Positions 34,077 through 42,908 of a DNA stretch of 64,000 nucleotides are shown here, one piece after another (the first letter of the stretch is position 1; the number at the start of each line of letters is the position of its first letter). The stretch spans positions 1,674,001 to 1,738,000 of the forward strand of contig CAWIHK010000001.1 of the NCBI GenBank assembly GCA_963835935.1. Reading direction: 5' to 3'. The position numbers and the translations under genes were made by a program. The DNA is from CAWIHK01 sp963835935. GTDB lineage: Bacteria > Bacteroidota > Ignavibacteria > UBA10030 > CAVZMI01. A model generated the notes under the pieces. The model worked only from the letters and a program-made list of their open reading frames with translations, did not search any database and was not told the DNA's origin.

Positions 34077-35831
34077 TCAATTGTGAATCCAGTAGTTCGA
34101 GATATCTCTGATATCAGAACCTAGCGAATACTGATACGTTGCCGTTGGTGGATTCGGTTTTATTGCGGGTAGCCATAATTCAATAGGAAATGCCGCGCCA
34201 TACCTGTTACTTTGAATAATTGATTGATGAGAGATTCCAAATTGAGCCATCAATGAAATCTGGCTGTTAATCTGGTAGACAGATGAGATCCTTGGTTCTA
34301 CGAAAATGTAATTTCCATTTCCATATGAAGCAAACCTGATGCCGTATGCAAGAGTCATTGCTTTTACAACATCCCAGTCGTCGTGGACGTATAGTGCGCC
34401 TTCATCTATCCAATACGTTTTTGTTTGAAAGAATGGAGTTGAAATGAGATTGTAATCATACGGCAAAACATCAAGAATGTGACGAATGTACTCTATGCCG
34501 ATTTTTGTGTCGTGTGAAGAGAAAAATTTATCCTGATATTCTCCCCTGACAATTCCATCCTGTATGGCAATATTAGATACATTATTGTTCATGATTGTAT
34601 AAAATCGATAGTCGGAAAAAATAACAGAAGATGAAAAAAAAGCAGCATCAGAAAGAATATGTGTCCAGCGAATGTTCGCGGCTTCGTTCTCCCATCGTGT
34701 TTCAATTTTTGTGTAATCGTATACATCTTGTGTAACATCCCTGCTATAATAAGCACTCAAAAAAAGGCGGTCGTCTGACGAGAGATCGTAGTTTATTTTT
34801 GAAGTGAGGTCGTAATATTTATCTGGTTTTTCCGGAATACTCCCGAAAAGATCGGGGAGTTTAAAAAACATACCACGGCCTGCCAAAAGAAAACTCCCTG
34901 CTTGTCCAACCGGGCCCTCAATGAGTAACGAAGAGTTTAACATACTCAATCCAACAGAACCTGTTATATTCTCTTTCGTTCCTTCTCGAGTCGTGATATC
35001 GATAACACCTCCACCCCGGCCGCCATACTCTGCAGGTGGCGCCCCTTTTATGAATCGTACATACGATAACGCTTCCGGGTTAAAAACAGTAATCAGCCCG
35101 CTCATGTGACTAAGACCGTACATCGGAATTCCGTCAAGTTGAACAAGATTATGTGATGGCAATCCTCCACGAATAGAAACTGCTGTAGAAAGTTCTAACG
35201 GAGCTTGAACACCAGGCAATAGTTGTAGTGAACGAAAAACATCAATATCTCCTGCGAACGACGGAAAATCTTTCATGCTTGATATGCTCACATAATTAAC
35301 ATCGGCTGGATTCGCCTCTGCCGGTATCTGACTATCAATAACCATAACTTCCTGTATGTGGACATCTTCACGTTTCATCGTCAAAGGAATCCAAATCAGG
35401 TTGACGGTATCATTAACTACGCAACGCTGCATTATCGTGCGATAGCCTATGCCCCGTGCCACCAGGATAAAAGACGAACAATTAGGTGCGTTAAACGAAT
35501 AATAACCATACTTGTTTGTGGTTGTTCCTGTTATTGGTTGTGGATTTGCATCGCTTGAATCTGGAAGCATATAAATTGAAAATCCGATAAGAACTTCGCT
35601 ACTCTCCTCTTCGGTAAGCATGCCGGCAACTTTGATACGTCCGGTTTCGGCTGATTTCGATTCAATATAATCCGGATCGCTCAGCTCGAGCCGCTCATCG
35701 GCAATCCCTTCCCACATTCGACTTTGTTCTTGGTTCGGTTCGGCAATCTTGATAACTTGTTGACCGAATAAAGTCGCGATGAAAAGAAATTGCACGATAA
35801 AGAAAAATATATTGAGGAACCGCACTTGCAT
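34077..35831 (-). CDS. TonB-dependent outer-membrane receptor, N-terminal and barrel part (frameshifted)
   Basis: The 584-residue product has a signal peptide (MQVRFLNIFFFIVQFLFIAT). A carboxypeptidase-regulatory-like domain follows (KVAGMLTEEESSEVLIGFSI to VNLIWIPLTM). A plug domain (GDIDVFRSLQLLPGVQAPLE, VSIRGGLPSHNLVQLDGIPM, PPAEYGGRGGGVIDI) and most of the barrel complete it. The frame ends early in ISNYWIHN; the barrel continues in the overlapping frame at 33401. It should import a large nutrient across the outer membrane using TonB energy. The upstream STN, FecR and ECF-sigma genes suggest surface signalling. ATG 35831 is used as start. Confidence 0.85.
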   Translation of the reverse strand: MQVRFLNIFFFIVQFLFIATLFGQQVIKIAEPNQEQSRMWEGIADERLELSDPDYIESKSAETGRIKVAGMLTEEESSEVLIGFSIYMLPDSSDANPQPITGTTTNKYGYYSFNAPNCSSFILVARGIGYRTIMQRCVVNDTVNLIWIPLTMKREDVHIQEVMVIDSQIPAEANPADVNYVSISSMKDFPSFAGDIDVFRSLQLLPGVQAPLELSTAVSIRGGLPSHNLVQLDGIPMYGLSHMSGLITVFNPEALSYVRFIKGAPPAEYGGRGGGVIDITTREGTKENITGSVGLSMLNSSLLIEGPVGQAGSFLLAGRGMFFKLPDLFGSIPEKPDKYYDLTSKINYDLSSDDRLFLSAYYSRDVTQDVYDYTKIETRWENEAANIRWTHILSDAAFFSSSVIFSDYRFYTIMNNNVSNIAIQDGIVRGEYQDKFFSSHDTKIGIEYIRHILDVLPYDYNLISTPFFQTKTYWIDEGALYVHDDWDVVKAMTLAYGIRFASYGNGNYIFVEPRISSVYQINSQISLMAQFGISHQSIIQSNRYGAAFPIELWLPAIKPNPPTATYQYSLGSDIRDISNYWIHN

Positions 35832-35904
35832 ATTCAAATATGCGAGAAAGAGTTGGAAACATCAAGAGCAAATCGTCTTGGACGAAAGATGTTTGAATAA
35901 TCAA

Positions 35905-36231
35905 TCAATTTTTTAGATTATTTTTTTCCTTGACAATCATTAAGATATTGTGGTATGATTTTAATTGAAGGTTCGTTGTCTGGAGAATTTCTTTCAACAC
36001 TATACCCACAGGGATATCGTAGAAATCGCCGCTCACACGAATTCCCTGGACATCATTCAAACAGAAAACAATCTCAGCATTTGTTTCTTTTTCAATTCTA
36101 AAGAGAACTTTTTCCAGCGGTTCTTTCGAGATGGTGATTGTTAATCGTTTCGATTGAGCACTCGCACAAGGCGCCTGCAAAACAAAAACAATCCAAATAA
36201 GTAGTATTATTCGGAATCGGGAATTATTCAT
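35905..36231 (-). CDS. stand-alone secreted STN-domain protein
   Basis: The 108-residue protein has a signal peptide (ending CASAQ) and a single STN (secretin/TonB short N-terminal) domain: LTITISKEPLEKVLFRIEKE, IRVSGDFYDIPVGIVLKEIL and LQLKSYHNILMIVKE. In FecA-like receptors this domain is fused to the N-terminus of the barrel and contacts the anti-sigma factor. Here it is a separate gene next to fecR (overlap of 4 bases) and the receptor, which has its own signal peptide. Confidence 0.8.
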   Translation of the reverse strand: MNNSRFRIILLIWIVFVLQAPCASAQSKRLTITISKEPLEKVLFRIEKETNAEIVFCLNDVQGIRVSGDFYDIPVGIVLKEILQTTNLQLKSYHNILMIVKEKNNLKN

Positions 36232-37238
36232 TCGCTTATTTCAATCGACGTAGGATCCTTTTTTCTGTACTTTGCATCAGCGACCGAGCAAAGCACAGTT
36301 AGCACTTCATCGAGTGTCCTGTTTTCGAACCTTGCAGAAATAATCCGTTGTGCAAGTCGATCGGATGAGATTGTAATCTTTACTCCGTATGCGACCTCCA
36401 ATTCTTTTGCAATGCTCGCAAGTGTACTATGCTCATAGATAAATATATGGTCATCGATGGATTGTTTCTCCGCTCCCGCAAGGGCCATCGGTTGAATTGG
36501 AATACTATTTCCCTCACATTCACTTCTGTATCCGGCGCTGACAACTCTCACGATTGATGAGTCCCCCTTCAATGATCGAAAATGGACACGGCCTTCTTCG
36601 ACGATAAGGCTCGTGATGTTTGGATGCGCGAAAACATGGAATGTAGTACCAACTACTTCAATCATCGTGTTTGAAGTGATAAGGTGGAATGGATGCCCAT
36701 TATGCGCGACGCGAAACGTCGCTTCGCCATCGAGGGAAACTTTCCGGACGGCATCATTTTCTATGGTTGGAGAATATATTACCTCAGATGAATCGTGTAA
36801 AGTGACTTGAGTTCCCTCAAGTAATGTCACCGTTAGTGTTTTACCGGATGAACATTTGACATTTCTTAATTCGAGTGCGGGTTGTCGGTGCATGAAGAAT
36901 AAAATAAGAACAGCAGCGATGCAGCTTCCCGCAAATGTGATTCGCAAAGGTGTAAAAAATTGCCGCCGCGTATTACGCGAAGGAATACCATGTACAACGG
37001 TACTCTCCTGCTTCAGACGATTTTCAATACGATTCCACAAGAAATCAGTCTGTGGTTCTGTAGACGTATGTAAATCTGAAGTCACCTTCCAAACATGGAG
37101 AAGTTCGTGATACTCATTTTCGAGTTCCGGCGATTCCTTCACCCATGAATTGAATTGAGCATCTTCTTCAGCCGTAGCAGAACCTTGTAGCTTACGCAGC
37201 AAAATATCTCGATGTTTTCGATCCATCTTTCGCCCCAT
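36228..37238 (-). CDS. FecR-family anti-sigma factor
   Basis: The 336-residue protein has a cytoplasmic N-terminal region (residues 1-85), one membrane helix around 95-118 (TFAGSCIAAVLILFFMH), and a periplasmic FecR domain (VTLHDSSEVIYSP, RKVSLDGEATFRVAHNG, IEVVGTTFHVFAH, VEEGRVHF). A DUF4974-like C-terminal domain (HSTLASIAKELEVAYGVKIT) completes it. It holds the ECF sigma factor until the receptor signals. It follows the sigma gene by 37 bases. Confidence 0.9.
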   Translation of the reverse strand: MGRKMDRKHRDILLRKLQGSATAEEDAQFNSWVKESPELENEYHELLHVWKVTSDLHTSTEPQTDFLWNRIENRLKQESTVVHGIPSRNTRRQFFTPLRITFAGSCIAAVLILFFMHRQPALELRNVKCSSGKTLTVTLLEGTQVTLHDSSEVIYSPTIENDAVRKVSLDGEATFRVAHNGHPFHLITSNTMIEVVGTTFHVFAHPNITSLIVEEGRVHFRSLKGDSSIVRVVSAGYRSECEGNSIPIQPMALAGAEKQSIDDHIFIYEHSTLASIAKELEVAYGVKITISSDRLAQRIISARFENRTLDEVLTVLCSVADAKYRKKDPTSIEISE

Positions 37239-37275
37239 ATTCAATACGTTATAAATGAAAGAATTTCCCTAATTA

Positions 37276-37812
37276 TTAAGGTTTCTTAATTTCCTTCTTC
37301 AAAACCTTTAAAGCTTCCCACAATCGGTTTGAGACTGTTTTTTCAGAAATATTGAGCATTTCTGCAATTTCTGTCCTATCAAAACCTTCGATCCGGGCCA
37401 ATAGGAAAACCGCTTTTGCTATTGGATGCAGATTTTTAAGCAAACTCTCGACTAATTCACTTGTTTCAAAATTTTGAATAGCTTGGTCTCCATCGAATTC
37501 TTTTATTTGCCGTTCTGCATAAGACCGGCGAACATTCGTCTTTCTGATTGAATCAATCATTAAGTTATTCGCAATTTGAAAAACAAACGATTTTATCGAC
37601 TTTTCCGCGTCAAGTTCTCCACGATGCTCCCATACTCTAATAAAACTTTCCTGAATTACATCGTCGATTGTATCACTCGATCCCGATAAATGATAACAGA
37701 ATCGATGGAGTGCCTCCGAATAACGATAAAAGAGAACCTTCAAAGCTTCCGGATCGGAACGCTTTAGGCCTGCGATTATTTCAGGGTCGGTATATGTGGT
37801 GTATTCTACCAT
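37276..37812 (-). CDS. ECF RNA polymerase sigma factor
   Basis: The 178-residue protein has sigma region 2 (LKVLFYRYSEALHRFCYHLS, DDVIQESFIRVWEH, QIANNLMIDSIRK) and region 4 (VFLLARIEGFDRTEIAEMLN, ISEKTVSNRLWEALKVLKKE). It lacks regions 1 and 3, typical of ECF sigma-70 factors of the FecI-like Bacteroidota group. It should direct expression of the FecR/STN/receptor/DUF4249 genes. Confidence 0.95.
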   Translation of the reverse strand: MVEYTTYTDPEIIAGLKRSDPEALKVLFYRYSEALHRFCYHLSGSSDTIDDVIQESFIRVWEHRGELDAEKSIKSFVFQIANNLMIDSIRKTNVRRSYAERQIKEFDGDQAIQNFETSELVESLLKNLHPIAKAVFLLARIEGFDRTEIAEMLNISEKTVSNRLWEALKVLKKEIKKP

Positions 37813-37835
37813 CTAATATACAATTTAATCCAGTT

Positions 37836-38210
37836 TCATTTTGTCCTTAATTTACGAATTACAAAATAAATCACAAATAGAATTCCTCCTATCGTGTCTG
37901 CTGTCGCATCAAGAATATCGGCAGTTCTGGTTGGAACATATATTTGGTGAAATTCATCGGACAAACCATAAAGCATTACTATAATCACGGTCGCGAACAA
38001 ATGATAACGTTTTAAAGAAAGAAAGTGTGTTTGATGAAGGATGGCTCGATCAATTGTTGCCCCAAGAATAAAAAAAATGCAAATATGCACAACTTTATCT
38101 ATATGAGGAATATCAATGACCGGAAAACTTGATTGATGCATCGACGAAAGAATAAAAATCACAACCATCCAAACAAGTGCCGGAAGTTGATATTGAACAA
38201 AATTTTTCAT
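37836..38210 (-). CDS. VanZ-family membrane protein
   Basis: The 124-residue protein has four membrane helices and the VanZ-family landmarks SSMHQS, HIDKVVHICIFFILGATI, LSDEFHQIYVPTRTADILDA and DTIGGILF. VanZ itself gives low-level teicoplanin resistance; the role of generic members is unknown. Its start overlaps the end of the NnrDE gene by 4 bases. Confidence 0.88.
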   Translation of the reverse strand: MKNFVQYQLPALVWMVVIFILSSMHQSSFPVIDIPHIDKVVHICIFFILGATIDRAILHQTHFLSLKRYHLFATVIIVMLYGLSDEFHQIYVPTRTADILDATADTIGGILFVIYFVIRKLRTK

Positions 38211-39772
38211 TTTAATCCATTATTTAACAAAACAAATTGTAAAGCATGAGATAAATGTTTTTGAATATCGGAGGCTGTCAATCCGATGCCATGTTCTTCG
38301 GCGCCCATATCTCCCGCCAAACCGTGAATATACACACCGCATAAGGCTGAATCGACAGGCTGACGGATTTGTCCCCACAAACCTGCAATAGTTCCGCTTA
38401 GAACGTCTCCAGCGCCCGCTGTGGCCATCGCCGGATTACCTGTGCTATTGATGAACACATTTCCATCAGGTGCGGCAATAATTGTTGGCGCTCCTTTCAA
38501 TACAAGAACAATTTTATATGTTATCGCAAAATCGCGTGCTATATCGACAGTGTGGCAAAGAACTTCATCGCGGTGCAATCCGGAAATCCGGCAAAATTCT
38601 CCGATGTGCGGAGTGATGATTGTATCGGCTTTTCTTTTTCTCAGCAAATCGACATGGCCGGAAAGAGCAGTCAATGCATCGGCATCGAGTAAAAGAGGTT
38701 TATCACATTTCACAATCAGATCGCGTAAAAGTTCATCTGTCTCGTCATTCCGGCCGAGTCCAGGGCCGAACACAAGACAATCTGCCCAGGAAAAACGTTT
38801 TTGTATATCTGCAAACGCTGACTTCGCAATCGTCATCTCTTTTGTCTGCGCCAGCGGTTGCGTCATTACTTCTACATTTTTTTTTGCAAATATTTGATAC
38901 AACCCTTCCGGAACTCCGAGAACCACAGCGCCTGCACCCGCACGCAACGCTGATTCAGACGACATCTTCGCTGCGCCTGTAAGGCCGCGTGAACCGGCTA
39001 GAACAAATATTTTCCCTACAGAATATTTATGTGCAGTTCTTGAACGATGAGGAAGTCTTTTGACAATATCTTCATATTCCACCATGTATGTCGCAATGCC
39101 TGATGTTTCATAAACGACACGGGGAATTTCTATGTCGGCAACAATCAGCTCTCCGCTTCGATCAGGCCCGTCGTTAATCATATGGCCGATTTTCGGCAAA
39201 CCCATCGTCACCGTATAATTTGCAGAAATACTGATTGCATTGCTCACACCAGTGTCACCATGCAATCCTGAAGGAATATCAATCGCAATTACCGGTGAAC
39301 CGATTGAATTTATTTTTTTGATTGCCTCCGCGTAGATTCCCGTCACCTCACCGGAGAAACCTGTTCCAAACAGCGCATCAACAATTAAATCGGGTTTTTC
39401 ATTAATTTTTTTTGAAGAAAAAGATTCTATAATTAACCTGGATATTTTTCTTTCACCGGAAGTTATTTTTTTCAAAATTTCATAATTGGTCAATGCATCG
39501 CCGGTAAATCTATCTCCGCCGCAGAGGAATACCCGGACTGTCATTCCCAAATTATAGAGATGCCTCGCCACCACAAAACCGTCGCCGGCATTGTTTCCTT
39601 TCCCGCAAAAGATGAACGCGCTTTTACCTTGCAACGGCGCGAACGAATTCTGGATCAAGCGCGAAACAGATCTTCCGGCATTTTCCATGAGAAGTAATCC
39701 GGGAATGTTATATTCGCCGATCGCGCGCTGATCGCACTCTCGCATTTCATCCGGTGTAGCAATGCGGATCAT
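38207..39772 (-). CDS. nnr: bifunctional NAD(P)HX epimerase/dehydratase
   Basis: The 521-residue enzyme repairs hydrated NADH and NADPH. Residues 1-215 are the epimerase (NnrE/YjeF_N: FCGKGNNAGDGFVVARHL, DALFGTGFSGEV, IDIPSGLHGDTG). Residues 225-520 are the ADP-dependent dehydratase (NnrD: VGKIFVLAGSRGLTGAAKMS, VFGPGLGRN, LLLDADALTAL, TPHIGEFCRI, GNPAMATAGAGDVLSGTIAG). It sits between the complex I genes and vanZ. Confidence 0.96.
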   Translation of the reverse strand: MIRIATPDEMRECDQRAIGEYNIPGLLLMENAGRSVSRLIQNSFAPLQGKSAFIFCGKGNNAGDGFVVARHLYNLGMTVRVFLCGGDRFTGDALTNYEILKKITSGERKISRLIIESFSSKKINEKPDLIVDALFGTGFSGEVTGIYAEAIKKINSIGSPVIAIDIPSGLHGDTGVSNAISISANYTVTMGLPKIGHMINDGPDRSGELIVADIEIPRVVYETSGIATYMVEYEDIVKRLPHRSRTAHKYSVGKIFVLAGSRGLTGAAKMSSESALRAGAGAVVLGVPEGLYQIFAKKNVEVMTQPLAQTKEMTIAKSAFADIQKRFSWADCLVFGPGLGRNDETDELLRDLIVKCDKPLLLDADALTALSGHVDLLRKRKADTIITPHIGEFCRISGLHRDEVLCHTVDIARDFAITYKIVLVLKGAPTIIAAPDGNVFINSTGNPAMATAGAGDVLSGTIAGLWGQIRQPVDSALCGVYIHGLAGDMGAEEHGIGLTASDIQKHLSHALQFVLLNNGLK

Positions 39773-39787
39773 ACCAACACTGCCTCA

Positions 39788-41218
39788 TTAGAATAAATGT
39801 TGCGTGAATTGTGAAACAGTGCCCGGGAACATTCCGATAATCAAAAGAATCACTGCAGATATCGCCAGCGCTGAAATTCCGAATTTTGTAAGATCGATTT
39901 CTTCCGTTGCCGTCGGATCCCTGAAAAACATTACGACTACAACCCTGAGATAATAATACACGGAGAGAATACTGGCAACAACTCCGACAATCGCGAGCCA
40001 CGTGTAGCCGCCGTTGATTGCCGCGGCAAAAACATAAAACTTTCCGAAGAATCCTGCAAATGGCGGAATTCCTGCAAGCGAAAACATAAAAGCCGCCATA
40101 AATAAAGCTAAAATCGGTTTGCGGAACCATAGTCCATTAAAATCATCGTACAGCACATTTTTATCTTCCGATCGTTCGAGGATCGATACAACTCCGAATG
40201 CACCGACATTCATAAAAACATACGCCGTCAGATAATACAAAACTCCGGCAGCGCCAATCATCCCGCCGCCGGTCAAACCCGAAAGCATATAACCAGCGTG
40301 CGCGACGCTCGAATATGCAAGCATCCGTTTTATGTTGCTTTGAGCTAAAGCCATCACATTGCCGACGATCATGGAAGCTGCGGATAAAAATGCGAATATG
40401 TCGATTAATTGCTGCGGACGGTTTGCGATGGAATATGAAAAAATTAAAATGATTGCAGAAAAACCGGCGGCTTTTATTCCTGTTGACATAAAGCCTGAAA
40501 TTGGCGTAGGCGCTCCTTCATAAACATCCGGTACCCACATGTGGAACGGCACTGCCGCCACTTTAAATCCTAACCCGATCAACATAAGAGCTGAACCGAT
40601 CCAGAACAAAAATGGCTGTTGGAGCCCTGATATTGATTTCATGATAACCGATAAATTGGTCGATCCCACGGCGCCGTACATCAAAGCAATTCCATATAAC
40701 AGGAAACCAGTTGCGAATGCACCGAGAAGAAAATATTTTAAAGCCGCTTCATTCGATTTCCATCGTTTCCGGAAAAAACCAGCAAGAATGTAGACGCATA
40801 TCGACATAAGTTCGATGCCGAGAAAGATCATTATCAAATCCATTGCTGAAGCGATCATTATCATTCCTGCCGTGGCAAAAATCAACAATGGATATAATTC
40901 ACCAAACATCACTTTTTGTTGTTCGAAATATTTTTTTGAAAGGATGACTGTCAGTCCGCACGCGAAACAAAATATGACTGTCGCTACGCTCGCGAATGCG
41001 CCGCTCGAAAGCATTCCATGATACGCAACAATCCGAAATGGATAGAGATAAACTGCCGCAGCGATTACGGCAACTAAGCCGACTAAAGCTACAACGATGA
41101 GAAGATTATTATTCTTCCTCTTCGTTGCTGACAGCATCATGAGAATTAATGCGAGCCCTGAAATGATAATAAGCGGCATTGATGCCAGTAAATCCGTACT
41201 CGAAAAATCTAAATTCAT
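39788..41218 (-). CDS. nuoN: NADH-quinone oxidoreductase subunit N
   Basis: The 476-residue protein is an antiporter-like complex I subunit with about 14 membrane helices. The conserved glutamate is in IFLGIELMSICVYILAGF, and the conserved lysines are in FKVAAVPFHMWVPDVYEGAP and QSNIKRMLAYSSVAHAGYML. It translocates protons in the distal part of the membrane arm. It is the last gene of a J-K-L-M-N run on the minus strand. Confidence 0.97.
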   Translation of the reverse strand: MNLDFSSTDLLASMPLIIISGLALILMMLSATKRKNNNLLIVVALVGLVAVIAAAVYLYPFRIVAYHGMLSSGAFASVATVIFCFACGLTVILSKKYFEQQKVMFGELYPLLIFATAGMIMIASAMDLIMIFLGIELMSICVYILAGFFRKRWKSNEAALKYFLLGAFATGFLLYGIALMYGAVGSTNLSVIMKSISGLQQPFLFWIGSALMLIGLGFKVAAVPFHMWVPDVYEGAPTPISGFMSTGIKAAGFSAIILIFSYSIANRPQQLIDIFAFLSAASMIVGNVMALAQSNIKRMLAYSSVAHAGYMLSGLTGGGMIGAAGVLYYLTAYVFMNVGAFGVVSILERSEDKNVLYDDFNGLWFRKPILALFMAAFMFSLAGIPPFAGFFGKFYVFAAAINGGYTWLAIVGVVASILSVYYYLRVVVVMFFRDPTATEEIDLTKFGISALAISAVILLIIGMFPGTVSQFTQHLF

Positions 41219-41349
41219 ATTCCATCCTTATTTTTAACCCAGTATCACTTGATTCTATTTCAGGAATAACAATTTTTTCGCCTCAACAAAACTGCCTTTT
41301 TCCAATCTATAATCTGACAAACCATCTGAATTACCAATTTCATGTGCAC

Positions 41350-42906
41350 TTAATGTCCGAACATAATTTTTTGCACTGAACTCGATCCGGCCTCTTGTTG
41401 ATGAATATATTCAACAGTTTGTTTGACAGGAACTGACGTCAATTTTAAAAATGTCGACGGGTACACTCCGATCCAAACAATGAAAACCAGAATTGGCGCG
41501 AGTACAAATATTTCCCTAACAGACAAATCTTTCAACGATTGATTTGCCGGATTAGTGCATTCACCGAAAATCATCCGCTGATAAGCCCACAAAAGATAAA
41601 CCGCCGCAAAGATAACTCCGGTTGCTCCAATGATTGAATACCAGTGACTGCCGAGAACGGATGAATTGAAAGCGCCAAGCAATATTAGAAATTCTCCAAC
41701 AAAACCATTCAGCCCCGGCAATCCCATCGATGAAAGCGACACAACAAGAAAGAAAAATGCGAAGTACGGCATCATCTTCACCAATCCGCCAAAATCATTT
41801 ATCATCCTTGTGTGGCGACGGTCATAAATCATACCAACCAATAGGAAGAGTGCGCCTGTCGATAATCCATGATTTATCATCTGGATCACACTTCCCTGCA
41901 AACCTTCTTCAGTCATTGCAAAAATTCCTAGAACAACAAATCCCAAATGACTGACAGACGAATAGGCAACGAGTTTCTTTATATCCTTTTGTACCATCGA
42001 CACAAGCGCTCCGTAAACAATTCCGATGACGGCAAGCACGCTTATCACCGGCGCAAATTGAATTGCGGCGTGTGGAAATAACGGCAGACAAAAACGAAGC
42101 AATCCATACGTACCCATTTTCAGTAAGACTCCGGCAAGAATCACACTGCCGGCAGTCGGCGCCTGTACGTGCGCATCGGGCAGCCATGTGTGAAAAGGAA
42201 ATATCGGCACCTTGATTGCAAAACTAATTCCAAATCCGAGAAAGAGCCATGTTTGAATATTCAATGGAAGTGCCGGTGCAATTGATCGTAGATCCATCAA
42301 GTCTGTCGAAAATCTTCCAAGTGATGTCCCCGCGGCTGAAAATCCCAGCCATAAAATTGCCACCAGCATGAGAACACTTCCAACCATCGTGTATAGAAAG
42401 AATTTCACAGCGGCATAAATTCGGTCCTGCCCTCCCCAGATTCCAATGATGAAGTACATCGGAATCAACATCGCTTCCCAAAAAACATAAAACAAAAATA
42501 GATCTATCGAGCTGAAAACGCCGAGTATCCCGGTTTCGAGCAGCAGCATCATGATTGTGAATTCTTTTATTTTTTTCTCGATCGATTTCCATGAAGCCAG
42601 CAATGCAAGCGGAGTGAGAAATGTTGTCAGTAATATCAACAAGAGGGAAATACCATCGATGCCGACCGCGTAATTAATATTCAGAGAAGAGATCCACGAA
42701 ATTTTTTGAACAAATTGCATTCCGACAGAATCGGGATTGAAATAGAAATAGAGGTGAAGAGAAAATACGAAAGTCAAAAGTGAAATAATGAGTGCGAACG
42801 TTTTTATCAACGTTTTTTTCTCTTGCTGAATGAAAAGAAGGCAAACCGATCCGATCAACGGAAAAAATATAACGAGCGACAAAATAATCATATTAAGAGA
42901 TTCCAT
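41350..42906 (-). CDS. nuoM: NADH-quinone oxidoreductase subunit M
   Basis: The 518-residue antiporter-like subunit has FYVFWEAMLIPMYFIIGIWG (key glutamate), FKVPIFPFHTWLPDAHVQAP read as AIKVPIFPFHTWLPDAH, and QKDIKKLVAYSSVSHLGFVV. About 14 membrane helices are seen. ATG 42906 follows the nuoL stop by two bases; an upstream TTG/GTG-type start at 42930 would overlap nuoL. A 131-base gap separates it from nuoN. Confidence 0.96.
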   Translation of the reverse strand: MESLNMIILSLVIFFPLIGSVCLLFIQQEKKTLIKTFALIISLLTFVFSLHLYFYFNPDSVGMQFVQKISWISSLNINYAVGIDGISLLLILLTTFLTPLALLASWKSIEKKIKEFTIMMLLLETGILGVFSSIDLFLFYVFWEAMLIPMYFIIGIWGGQDRIYAAVKFFLYTMVGSVLMLVAILWLGFSAAGTSLGRFSTDLMDLRSIAPALPLNIQTWLFLGFGISFAIKVPIFPFHTWLPDAHVQAPTAGSVILAGVLLKMGTYGLLRFCLPLFPHAAIQFAPVISVLAVIGIVYGALVSMVQKDIKKLVAYSSVSHLGFVVLGIFAMTEEGLQGSVIQMINHGLSTGALFLLVGMIYDRRHTRMINDFGGLVKMMPYFAFFFLVVSLSSMGLPGLNGFVGEFLILLGAFNSSVLGSHWYSIIGATGVIFAAVYLLWAYQRMIFGECTNPANQSLKDLSVREIFVLAPILVFIVWIGVYPSTFLKLTSVPVKQTVEYIHQQEAGSSSVQKIMFGH

Positions 42907-42908
42907 AA

